Shown: positions 53,956 through 62,181 of the stretch, piece after piece | How positions within the stretch are numbered: position 1 is the first letter of the stretch | Layout: each line of letters starts with the position of its first letter | From: Mesorhizobium sp. | GTDB lineage: Bacteria > Pseudomonadota > Alphaproteobacteria > Rhizobiales > Rhizobiaceae | Length of the DNA: 64,000 nucleotides | Direction: 5' to 3' | Assembly: GCF_024710845.1 (NCBI RefSeq) | Contig: NZ_JANJTZ010000051.1 | Span: forward strand, 186,001-250,000 | Program-made: the position numbers and the translations under genes | The notes under the pieces: generated by a model | What the model was told of the DNA's origin: nothing | Database searches by the model: none | What the model saw: only the letters and a program-made list of their open reading frames with translations

Positions 53956-55113
53956 CAAAAGGCGCAGGTCTCCCGAATCGTGCGCGGCAGAACGGCGGCC
54001 CTGCTCAACCCGGCGAAAGATAGCCGATGGCTTGTGGAAACAGCCTGCAGTCCAGATCCGGCTGGTCGCAACTGCATGAGTCGGCCGCTCTCAATGAGGT
54101 CAGACACTACGCCCACGGCCAGCACCACCACCGGCTCGAGCGGGACGAGCTCAAGCACCGGCAGCACGGGTGCTTCCGCCACTCCGGACATGGCGTCCCT
54201 GACGCAATTGTGTTCGGCCATCGGCTCGATGTAGCACGAGCCAGGACCGGGGCCCCGCCGGGCCTCGGTCCATCGCGAACCTGCCCCCAACCCTAATAGC
54301 TCGAGCGGGGCACGCCCGCTTCGCCGATTAGCGCCGCGGCCGACGCTGCTGATGCGCGCTCGAGCTCAGCGGGCCAGTCTTAGGCACGCCGCGGAGGAGC
54401 AGACATGCCCTCCCCCATAAAGGTCGGGCAGTGATCGAATTAAACCGCTTCGCGCAGGTGACGGAGTACGGCGGAAGGCGAGTGCACGGGTAACCTCGAT
54501 CGGAACGAAATTCAGCGTTTGCCGCCATCCGAATAGGAGCCGTTGCTGGGGCTGTCGCTGGGGCTGACATAGCCGCCAAGAAGGATTCCCATCAATATCA
54601 ACATTTTAAGAAGACTGTTGGCGGGCCATGAACGTAGAAACTGGGCACTTCAGTTTCACTATTCCTCTCTAAGATCGCCTGCACCCGCACAAACTACGAT
54701 CTTATTCGATCGGGCTTGTGCCGAAATCCTATCAGTCGGGATCCTCGAATGGATATCCTCATCATGCCGGATTATTTCCCTGACGTTCATGCTCCCGCAC
54801 AAAGGACGGGAGCTTTGCGCCTCCATTCCCGCCCTTCAGCCGATTTGGCCGCAGTCCAGAAACCCGCCGTTCCATCAGACAGTGCCTGAACGGCTGCTAC
54901 TTGTTGATTCAAGAGAACGTTCCCGTCCAATCCCGCGGCGCGGAAACAAATGACGGCGCTTGAGCGCGCGGAACGAGTGCTGCAGGAGGAGAAGGCGAGG
55001 GCACGGCTCTCATGACATATTTGGCATCGGTAGGGTGGAGGCAGTCGCGCTATCCGAACACGGCTCGGTCCGTGCGCTGAACGTTAGGTGCTTCCGTTGA
55101 GGAGATCGGTATG
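53956..55113. other. 1.1-kb gene-poor region between ectoine locus and defence-like segment
   Basis: No open frame with family features. The first third contains low-complexity Thr/Ser-coding repeats in one frame. A 30-codon minus-strand frame at 54512-54604 encodes a hydrophobic start followed by a Ser/Gly tail but has no ribosome site. From about 54620 the base composition drops below that of the flanking operons. It looks like decayed DNA at the seam between the catabolic block and the accessory block to the right. Confidence 0.5.
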
Positions 55114-55131
55114 ACGTCGCCACAGCGACGT
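55114..55131. repeat. Inverted repeat upstream of the CoiA-like gene
   Basis: ACGTCGC-CACA-GCGACGT, a perfect 7-base stem with 4-base loop, 44 bases before the start codon at 55176. It could be an operator or a 5' leader hairpin. No matching copy was noticed elsewhere. Confidence 0.4.
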
Positions 55132-55175
55132 GAAGACGTTAGGATCGGTCATCTAAAAGATCCTGTCCCAATCCG

Positions 55176-57089
55176 ATGTCCAGCGACCAAGACGTCTCCG
55201 AGACGACACACCAGCCGCGTGCTCAGGCGCACTCCGAGCGCCAGATCACCCTCGGCGAGCTGACCTCGTGCACCGACGGGAAGCTCGTCGTCGCCGAGTG
55301 CATGGATACGCAGCGGCCACGCCACATCGACGACGTGGCGAACGGCCTGAGGTGCAGATGCGTCTGCCCCGGTTGCCGCAGGAGGATGGTCGCTCACCAA
55401 GGAGAACTGCGTCGGCACTTTCAGCACGCTGCTGAGGGTGTGGATTGCAGATCCGCAGGTGAGAGCGCGCTTCACAGGTTTGCCAAGGATGTCTTGGCTG
55501 AGGCGCTCCGGCTTCGCCTTCCGGAGTTGAAGGCCTACCATGGCGACGAGAGCCTTCCGGTGGTGGCGGAGCAGGAGTTCGCCTTTGACAGCGCGGTCCT
55601 CGAACAGCGGACCGGCGATATCATCCCCGATGTAGTCTGCCGGAAGGGCGGGAGATCCCTTCATGTCGAGTTCAAGGTCACCCATGCCTGCGGTCCCGAG
55701 AAGATCGACAAGCTGAGGGCGATGGACATCGGTGCGATCGAAATCGACCTTTCCAGATATCGCGACGTGCCGTTGGAGGATCTCGATCAGGCGATCCTGG
55801 CGGAAGCGCCACGGGCATGGCTTCACAACCCTCGGCAGGTCGGGGTCAAGGCTCGTCTGAAGGAAAACGAGCGAACGAAGCTGGCTTCCGAGGATCGGCG
55901 CGCAGAGACGTTGCTGAACGGCCTGAAGCCGATCCCACAGGGTCAGATCGGTGAATTCGAACGGCTTGCCCTCTCGGCCGGGCTGGCTGACCTTCTCGCT
56001 ACCGACGATGAGAGTGTCGGGTTTCTCGTCAGCGGGAGGGAATGGCGCGCCTTCGTGCTGATGCATTTCGCGATCCGCGGAACCGAGTTCCTTCACCAAA
56101 GGGTGTTCGAAGGGATAAAGGCCAGGCGCTGGATCGCGGAGGGGTTCGCCTATGTCAGCAAGGCCGATGTAGCCGCCATACAGCGGGTGACGGGCCGCGA
56201 GACGCTGCCGCCCTGGCAGTCGCTCTGGGGGTTCCTCTCACGTCTCCAGAGCAGCGGGTTTCTGAATGACACCTTGGAAAGAGGCGGCTATGTCGCGGGC
56301 GTGAAGCTCCGGAAACGGACCGAAGCCTGGCGATATGAGCTGGAGAAACCGCAAAGGCGCACTGACGAGCTCCGTGCGCTATTCGACGGGATCGTCGCCC
56401 GCATCCGGACGGCCTCCCTCAAGGAAGGACTCACGTTCGACGGGTGGTTCGGGGCTGATATCGGGCATGGTGTCGTTCCCGTGGAGACGATCGGGGACGA
56501 CGATGCGTTTATGGACATCTCTGATCGGCTTGCGGCTCTCCTGCGCGGGATGTCCAGTTTCCCGGCCCGCGCAGATGAGCCACTTGGATTTCCCGTGATT
56601 AAGGATCTCGAAATCCGTGCGGAAGCCAGACGTGAAGTCGAGGCGCGGCAAGAAGTCGAGCGAGCGACGCGCGCCAGGAATGAGGCAGACGAGCGCGAGG
56701 AAAGGCTGAGGACCGCTGCATCGCGTGAGATGGCCGCAGACATCGTGTCGACATGGATGGAACAGCCTCAGGCGCGACTCAACGACCTCTGCCCCAGGGA
56801 AGCGGCGAGGCAGTCCGATAGTTCCTATCAGCGCGCGCTATACGCTCTCGAAAGATGGGGTGCCAACCAGCGCCGTGAGGTCGAGGCGGCGAACAGAAGA
56901 CTCGACCTTCTCGACAAGTTGCGAAGGGAAGCTCGCGCGGCGTTCCGGAACCCCGAACACGCAGACCTCTGGGTTGGATCGTCGACGCCGAAGCTCGGAG
57001 GCAAACGGCCTGAAGACCACTGTGTCGACGAGGCCACCTACAAGGAGTGCTTGGCTATCTTGGCCGACATAGCGCGTCGGCGACGGTAG
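55176..57089 (+). CDS. CoiA-like PD-(D/E)xK nuclease with coiled coil and DUF2384-like C-terminus
   Basis: 637 residues. Residues 60-100 hold a zinc-finger-like C60-x-C62-x-C64-x2-C67 cluster and the CoiA pattern RRHFQHA...C...ESALHRFAKDVLAEAL. Residues 130-170 carry the nuclease core, D152 in GDIIPDVVCRKGG and E165-x-K167 in LHVEFKVTH. A charged coiled coil covers about 480-525. The last 50 residues (ADLWVGSSTPKLGGKRPED, then ILADI) resemble the Xre/MbcA/ParS toxin-binding domain (DUF2384). CoiA-like proteins outside competence operons often occur in defence islands. The overall fusion is unusual; function not known. Confidence 0.75.
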   Translation: MSSDQDVSETTHQPRAQAHSERQITLGELTSCTDGKLVVAECMDTQRPRHIDDVANGLRCRCVCPGCRRRMVAHQGELRRHFQHAAEGVDCRSAGESALHRFAKDVLAEALRLRLPELKAYHGDESLPVVAEQEFAFDSAVLEQRTGDIIPDVVCRKGGRSLHVEFKVTHACGPEKIDKLRAMDIGAIEIDLSRYRDVPLEDLDQAILAEAPRAWLHNPRQVGVKARLKENERTKLASEDRRAETLLNGLKPIPQGQIGEFERLALSAGLADLLATDDESVGFLVSGREWRAFVLMHFAIRGTEFLHQRVFEGIKARRWIAEGFAYVSKADVAAIQRVTGRETLPPWQSLWGFLSRLQSSGFLNDTLERGGYVAGVKLRKRTEAWRYELEKPQRRTDELRALFDGIVARIRTASLKEGLTFDGWFGADIGHGVVPVETIGDDDAFMDISDRLAALLRGMSSFPARADEPLGFPVIKDLEIRAEARREVEARQEVERATRARNEADEREERLRTAASREMAADIVSTWMEQPQARLNDLCPREAARQSDSSYQRALYALERWGANQRREVEAANRRLDLLDKLRREARAAFRNPEHADLWVGSSTPKLGGKRPEDHCVDEATYKECLAILADIARRRR

Positions 57090-57171
57090 CTATCGGATGT
57101 GCGGCCCGCGCACGAGAGGATGCGCGACCATCTGTATGCTGGGAATGCAGCCCCTGGGTTGTCGGCTTCGA

Positions 57172-58077
57172 TTATAGCGCCAGCGCGCTGGCCAACATCG
57201 GTTCGTGCACCAGGTCGGGGCGGCCACCCTTCTGGCGGAGTTCCATCGCGCGGATGATCTTCGTGCCCTCGTGACTGTGTTTCCAGTCGCGGGAAGCCTC
57301 GGCGGCGATCACCAGGTAATCCGTCTCTCTGCACACTGTGTTCTTCCAAGCTCCGCCGCGCTCGGAGATCATCCCGGCGAGAACCTTACGAGGGCCGATG
57401 GCGAACTTCCCGGTCAACACGAACATACGCTCTGGTATCGAAAACAGACTCGCATCCTCCAGCGCCCCGTCGATCACGCCTACGTTGCCGAACGTCGGCA
57501 ACCCGGTATCAGTCGCGCTGTCCCCGACCAGCTTCGTGATCCACTGGCAGATGTCCTCCGATTCCTCGGCGGTGATCCGTCCATCCTCGATCGACTTCCT
57601 CGCAGCCCGTCCGAGGGACGCGACCCGACCGTCGCCCTGCAGCACGCTACTCGAGTCCAGACGCCCAAGGAGACGCTCCACTTCCGCAGGCGTGATCGAG
57701 TTGTCGCACGCGATCCCGGCGCAGAACCCGTAGAACTCGTTCACGACGTCCTTGTCGCTTTTGACGACGAACTCACGTGATCGGTAGCCTACGATGGTCT
57801 CGAGGACCGAATAGATTTCCTCGGGCGCGTCGTTCCACGCGTCGAGGTCCCGGATCAGCTCGGCCGCGTCGTCGTCATGCAACAGCGTCAGGAACTGCTG
57901 CGCCTCGGCGCGAAGAGGCGCCATCTCGGCGCGCTCCACGTTCTCGCTGGCCAACACGCCCTCCAGAAACCCGAGCCAGTAGCCGAGCGCCTTCTGTTGG
58001 TTCTCCTTTGCATGAATCCTTCCGAGCGCTGCGCCTTCGTGTTCGAGCGCGCCGGTATTCCTTCTGCTGTCGACCAT
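57172..58077 (-). CDS. BRCT-domain protein
   Basis: 301 residues; GGGGAGG lies just before the ATG. The C-terminal BRCT domain (about 215-300) has the pattern of bacterial DNA ligase and exonuclease BRCTs: RMFVLTGKFAIGPRKVLAGM, then ERGGAWKNTVCRETDYLVIA. The N-terminal 200 residues are helical and acidic with a possible EF-hand-like or TerB-like repeat (IACDNSITPAEVERLL; ISIDGRITAEESEDIC type pattern), not a family I can name with confidence. Transcribed toward the nuclease gene (convergent) and divergent from the NdpA-like gene. Probably binds DNA ends or repair intermediates. Confidence 0.75.
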   Translation of the reverse strand: MVDSRRNTGALEHEGAALGRIHAKENQQKALGYWLGFLEGVLASENVERAEMAPLRAEAQQFLTLLHDDDAAELIRDLDAWNDAPEEIYSVLETIVGYRSREFVVKSDKDVVNEFYGFCAGIACDNSITPAEVERLLGRLDSSSVLQGDGRVASLGRAARKSIEDGRITAEESEDICQWITKLVGDSATDTGLPTFGNVGVIDGALEDASLFSIPERMFVLTGKFAIGPRKVLAGMISERGGAWKNTVCRETDYLVIAAEASRDWKHSHEGTKIIRAMELRQKGGRPDLVHEPMLASALAL

Positions 58078-58223
58078 GGTGTCCTCCCCGACCTACCCAT
58101 GTACATCTTACCTGAAGCCGGGCGCCAAATACATGGCTTGGTAATTCAAGCGCCTCATGTTCGGAAACTTGATCTGTGGCTTTCTTCGTTCCACAACACG
58201 ATTTGGGTGAGGGATGAGATTCG

Positions 58224-59228
58224 ATGGCGGAAAATGTCATACAGGTGGCGATACACGACCTGAAGCGTTCGAAATCTGGAGATTTCGAGTACGCCCTCGG
58301 AAACGCTAAGTTGAAGGTCTCCGATGCCGCGGCGAAGCTCGTGGGTGATCTTCACGCGCTGTATTCCAGCCGAGCCTCGAAGGCTCACGGCCGGTTCGCC
58401 GAAAGTGCCGACGACTATCCGGCCCAGACCTATATATCGGAGTTCATGGAAGGGGACTTCAAAGACTTCGCGACCGTCACCGAAAAGCTCATGCGGACGT
58501 TGGCGGTGCAGGCACGGAGGAAGCCCGGCGCGACCGGAGGTCATGTGCTGTTCGCGCACTTCGAGAAGGATTCCCAGGCATTCCTGCTCGTGGCGATCAT
58601 CAACGACAAGCTCAGTGCGGCGCTGACAAAGACATTCGACATAAACGAGGTGGAGCACCTCGACGTAGATGGCTTCCGCTTCGCCGGTCGCATCAACATC
58701 ACGGCCTGGCAGGCGTCGGCCGAGCGATACGTCGGCTTCCTGAAAGGGAAGGGTGACGTCGCGGAGTACTTCAAGGAGTTCCTGGGATGCGACACGACGG
58801 TGCAGGACCTTGAGGATACACGGACCCTGGTCCGCGTCCTCAATGATTTCTCAGACCCCGGAAAAGGCCATGTGAAGGATAGGCAGGCGTTCCTTCAGAA
58901 GGCGTTCGAGATATGCGAACGCCACGTCAGGAACGACGAGCCGCTCGACTTCGAATCCTTTTCGAACGAGCTTTTCCCCGAGAATCCCAAGGAGTTGGCC
59001 AAGTCGCTCGGCGATCCGGACATGGCTCTTGGTGACGGATTCGTGCCCAAGAAGCGCGCCCTTTGGCCGATGGTGAAATTCACCGCCAAGACGCCTCTCT
59101 GGTCCATGGAGTTTGACCGCCGGGCCCTTCATGATGGCAAGGTAGTCTATAACGCGGAGAAGAAGACCCTGACGTTCAACCAGCTGCCCGGTGACCTGAT
59201 CGAGCGTTTGGATAGGGATCTGGAATAA
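58224..59228 (+). CDS. NdpA/YejK-family nucleoid-associated protein
   Basis: 334 residues, the same size as E. coli YejK (335). Typical blocks are HVLFAHFEKDSQAFLLVAII, RFAGRINITAWQ and FLGCDTTVQDLEDTRTLVRV. Housekeeping NdpA is a DNA-binding nucleoid protein of unclear role. Here it is not in a core context but in an operon with a membrane protein (7 bases apart), beside a BRCT protein and nucleases. That suggests a specialised copy. The ATG has GAGGGATGAG upstream. Confidence 0.85.
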   Translation: MAENVIQVAIHDLKRSKSGDFEYALGNAKLKVSDAAAKLVGDLHALYSSRASKAHGRFAESADDYPAQTYISEFMEGDFKDFATVTEKLMRTLAVQARRKPGATGGHVLFAHFEKDSQAFLLVAIINDKLSAALTKTFDINEVEHLDVDGFRFAGRINITAWQASAERYVGFLKGKGDVAEYFKEFLGCDTTVQDLEDTRTLVRVLNDFSDPGKGHVKDRQAFLQKAFEICERHVRNDEPLDFESFSNELFPENPKELAKSLGDPDMALGDGFVPKKRALWPMVKFTAKTPLWSMEFDRRALHDGKVVYNAEKKTLTFNQLPGDLIERLDRDLE

Positions 59229-59235
59229 GCCGTAC

Positions 59236-60411
59236 ATGATCACTTTCGATCAACTAATCCCCCTCTACCGCAGCATCGCCTTCTCGGACGATGGCACTGA
59301 GGGACGGCTGACCATTCGTGATCACAGCGTCCTCGAGACCGTCCGGGAGCTCGACGCCAGCGAAAGAGCGTCTGAAGATGCAGCGATCGCCTTCAAGGAC
59401 CCGGTCAGCTTGGCTCAGATAGGCTCGTCGCTCGACGTATCTATCGGCGCGCCCCGGTCGGGCTTGGGGCAGCTTGCCCTAAACCTCGACGCACTGTTGG
59501 CAAGCGGACGCAACAGGGTCCAGGAGCCGCCTCGCTTTTACCTGATCAAGGATCACTTCGCCTATAACGACAGCCCGGTCATTGACGGCGTGCATCGATA
59601 TCGAACCGTGCTCCGGTTCATACACGCCCTGAAGGAAGCGGCCGCGTTCCTGGACCCCTATCAGGGCGAAATGCTGTTCCTCGGGCCAACAAGGCTGGCG
59701 GTCCCGGTAAACTATCGGCTGGCTGATCTACAGGGTGTGACGCCTGCGCTGGTCGAGGAATTCGAAGCCTTCGTTTTCCAGAAGGTCCACAAGGACCAGA
59801 AGGAGGCCATCGCATCTTCGACACTGGTGGAGACTTGCCGCGCAACGCCGGAGCCGGACCGTTTCGCCCACCTTCTCCGCAACCTGCGCGAATTCGTTAC
59901 GAAATGCTATGACAGCTATCGCCTGTTTGCTTCGGAATTTTCCTACGAGAAGATCAGAAGCAAGGCGGAGGAAGCCATTGGCGACTATGCGAGTAAGATC
60001 CACCGAACCTTTCACGACATCCAGAATCAGGTGCTCGGGATTCCCGTCGCGACCGTAGTCGTCGCAACTCAGATGAAGGTGGCGGCAGAGTGTGACGTGA
60101 ATTTCTGGGCGAACCTGGCGGTAGCCTTGGGAGCGACGCTCTTCGTTGTTCTTCTGACGTTCGCGGTCTCGAACCAGATCATGACGCTGTCGTCGATTGA
60201 ACGTGATCTGACACGACAGAAGACCAAGCTCTCTAGCGATTACACGGTCGTTTCAGCCGAGTTCCTCCCCCTCTACGGGAAGCTGGAAACCAGAATCTGC
60301 ATGCATAGCGTTGCGCTCTGGGGAATCGGCGCATGCTGTATCGCGGGCGTTGTCCTTACCTGGTTCATCTTCGCGCAGTTGACCACGCCGAAGCCGTGGG
60401 CGTGCTTCTGA
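59236..60411 (+). CDS. Membrane protein of unknown function paired with the NdpA-like gene
   Basis: 391 residues. A soluble N-terminal region (1-260) precedes hydrophobic segments at about 290-312 and 359-381, with a weaker one at 267-285. Between the last two lies a charged helix (SSIERDLTRQKTKLSSDY). No enzyme motif was recognised. The N-terminal part, rich in FYLIKDHFAYNDSPVIDGVH and FLGPTRLAVPVNY beta-strand-like stretches, is cytoplasmic if the two spans form a hairpin. Co-transcribed with the NdpA-like gene. A sensor-plus-membrane-effector arrangement, as in abortive-infection systems, is my inference. Confidence 0.7.
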   Translation: MITFDQLIPLYRSIAFSDDGTEGRLTIRDHSVLETVRELDASERASEDAAIAFKDPVSLAQIGSSLDVSIGAPRSGLGQLALNLDALLASGRNRVQEPPRFYLIKDHFAYNDSPVIDGVHRYRTVLRFIHALKEAAAFLDPYQGEMLFLGPTRLAVPVNYRLADLQGVTPALVEEFEAFVFQKVHKDQKEAIASSTLVETCRATPEPDRFAHLLRNLREFVTKCYDSYRLFASEFSYEKIRSKAEEAIGDYASKIHRTFHDIQNQVLGIPVATVVVATQMKVAAECDVNFWANLAVALGATLFVVLLTFAVSNQIMTLSSIERDLTRQKTKLSSDYTVVSAEFLPLYGKLETRICMHSVALWGIGACCIAGVVLTWFIFAQLTTPKPWACF

Positions 60412-60832
60412 CATGCGAAACCGTTACGCCTCATCAACGTCGTTCGACATCGGGTCATACCTTTAGTGTCGCTTGTCCGAGTGGGTCATGCTTTTCCTGC
60501 GTTTCAAGCGCGGCATTTTCCGGAGTCGACCGACCATAGGGGCAGAATCGCTATGGGTTCAGGTCGTCTTTGCGCCCCCCTCTCGAACGCTCAGACAAAC
60601 TTTGCCCAGACCCAGAAGCTGGAATATGAGCGGCGGGTCAAGGAACGATAGCTTTGCGCCCCCACAGCTGTTGTTCGGACGGGCGATTAGCGCTGCGATC
60701 GATCGCAGCTTCGTCTCTCGCTGTACGGGCAAGAAACACCTGCGCTTTCCGACAGAGACACAGCACAACGGCAGCACCGTCTTGGGGCGATTGCCGCATC
60801 AAGCGCAGCGATCAAGCGATGAGGGATAATCT
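60412..60832. other. Gap between the membrane protein and Mrr-type gene
   Basis: A 118-codon plus frame and shorter minus frames exist but show no family features or ribosome site. No hairpin with a U-tract was seen after the membrane-protein gene. Should contain the promoter of the Mrr-type gene near its right end. Confidence 0.5.
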
Positions 60833-61753
60833 TTGGGAATCTGGCAGTTCTTCCAACCACCGCTCTATTGGCAGCAGTTCGAGGAGCTTTGCACGGCTTT
60901 GCTCGTCGAGGTCTATGGCGTCCCCAATGCGCAACAGGTCGGCCGGCCAGGGCAGGCACAGCACGGCGTCGATGTCTTCGGCACCTCGAGCCGATACGGC
61001 CGGATCGGTATCCAGTGCAAACGCCTCGCCGATCTCGACGAGTACGGTAATCCTTATCCCGGCGGGCCGATCTCGCGCGCGTTGTTGCGTGACGAGGCGG
61101 ACGCGGCGCTCGGTTTCACGCCCGATATCAGTCTCTGGATTCTCGCCACTACCGCGCGGCGCGACACCAAGGTCCAGGCCTGGGTCGAGGAGATCAATGA
61201 CGAGTGGGAACAGGCGGGCCTTAAGCGGATCGCGATTGTGTGGACCTGGGACGAATGCATCTCGCACCTCAACAGCTATCCCGATTTGCAGCGACGCTAT
61301 TATCGCGACGTCATCCAAGTACGTGCGCCCAAAGATCTCGATGAAATCATCCTGCGCACAATTGCGATGGCGTTCGCCCGACCGGCCTTCGAGGTACCGC
61401 TTCACTGCGAAACCCCGAGCGAATTTTTCCAGGCGCTGAAAGACACGCAAAAGGCGCTGCGTACCGGCGAACTGGTGGATCGCGAAAGCCGTCAGATCAT
61501 CCGCAAGGCGATCGGCGGCTATCATGAGCTCGACGATGACGTGGCGCGGAATGGCCTTCGCGGAGTCGACCAGAACTTGAAGGTCCTGCGCTCGCGCCTC
61601 GAGCAAGGCTTCAAGGACGGCACGATCATCGCTGTCGGCACTTGCCTTGATATTCGCCAACCCGCCTTGGCCCGGTATCTCGATGATTTGCGCCAGCGTT
61701 GCCTTGATGACCTGAATCACGTCCTCCGCCACGCCGGTATTCCGACAATCTAG
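60833..61753 (+). CDS. Mrr-type restriction endonuclease-like protein
   Basis: 306 residues from TTG 60833, with GAGGGA upstream. The PD-(D/E)xK core lies at the N-terminus: E17/E18 in FEELCTALL, D47 in HGVDVFG and Q61-C-K63 in GIQCKRLADL, the D...QxK variant used by Mrr and Holliday-resolvase-like enzymes. The C-terminal 180 residues are helical with no named domain. Mrr-type enzymes usually cut methylated or foreign DNA. No methyltransferase is adjacent, so a type IV role is possible. Last accessory gene before tRNA-Ser. Confidence 0.8.
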   Translation: MGIWQFFQPPLYWQQFEELCTALLVEVYGVPNAQQVGRPGQAQHGVDVFGTSSRYGRIGIQCKRLADLDEYGNPYPGGPISRALLRDEADAALGFTPDISLWILATTARRDTKVQAWVEEINDEWEQAGLKRIAIVWTWDECISHLNSYPDLQRRYYRDVIQVRAPKDLDEIILRTIAMAFARPAFEVPLHCETPSEFFQALKDTQKALRTGELVDRESRQIIRKAIGGYHELDDDVARNGLRGVDQNLKVLRSRLEQGFKDGTIIAVGTCLDIRQPALARYLDDLRQRCLDDLNHVLRHAGIPTI

Positions 61754-61890
61754 GCGCAGCATCCAAGGGGCGCACTCCAAAACATAGGCAGCTATCCGCG
61801 TGACTACCGCCAAGACCGGACAGTCGGCAGTCGGCCCCAAATGCGAACTTCGAAGACTGCCTTCGGGCCGCCTCTATCAGCGAGCTACAT

Positions 61891-61922
61891 CGTAGGTTGG
61901 CGTAAAAGAGCGTAGTTTGGCG
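61891..61922. repeat. Imperfect 12-base direct repeat at the 3' end of tRNA-Ser
   Basis: CGTAGGTTGGCG (61891-61902) and CGTAGTTTGGCG (61911-61922) differ at one base. The second copy includes the CCA-encoding TGG and first bases of the tRNA 3' end. It may be chance or a trace of integration at the tRNA gene. Confidence 0.3.
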
Positions 61923-62007
61923 GAGAGGGGGGGATTCGAACCCCCGATGGGCTTCCACCCATGCCGCATTTCGAGTGCGGTGCATTCGACCACTCTGCCA
62001 CCTCTCC
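61918..62007 (-). tRNA. tRNA-Ser (anticodon CGA)
   Basis: The minus strand folds into a class II tRNA. Acceptor arm GGAGAGG (62007-62001) pairs with CCTCTCC (61928-61922), discriminator G at 61921, and CCA is encoded at 61920-61918. The anticodon loop CTCGAAA gives CGA, decoding UCG. The long variable arm (GGCATGGGTGGAAGCCC region) and the T-loop GGTTCGAATCC are as expected for tRNA-Ser. Its 3' end faces the accessory genes on the left. Confidence 0.95.
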
Positions 62008-62132
62008 GGATCGTGTGGTCGCGCCAAAGGCGCGGCAGACACATAGCCAAGCATGGCTGCCGAAACAAGCCGGAAATCACGCATTTTCGCCGCAGGCGCG
62101 CGGCACGCCACCAGCCGGCGCCGCCGCCATGC

Positions 62133-62162
62133 GAAAAGGGCGCCCGCGAAGGCGCCCTTTTC
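62133..62162 (-). terminator. Rho-independent terminator of ftsH
   Basis: GAAAAGGGCGCC (62133-62144) and its exact complement GGCGCCCTTTTC (62151-62162) form a 12-base stem with a 6-base loop; read on the minus strand the 3' arm ends in TTTTC. It lies 20 bases after the ftsH stop. Confidence 0.9.
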
Positions 62163-62181
62163 GATTCCCGTGCCTGTGCCG

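Noticed and set aside
54512-54604. 30-codon minus-strand ORF with a hydrophobic start and Ser/Gly tail
   Set aside because: No ribosome-binding site, no partner gene and no conserved feature; could be real only if conserved elsewhere.
60473-60829. 118-codon plus-strand frame before the Mrr-type gene
   Set aside because: No family feature, overlapping minus-strand frames of similar length, and no ribosome site.
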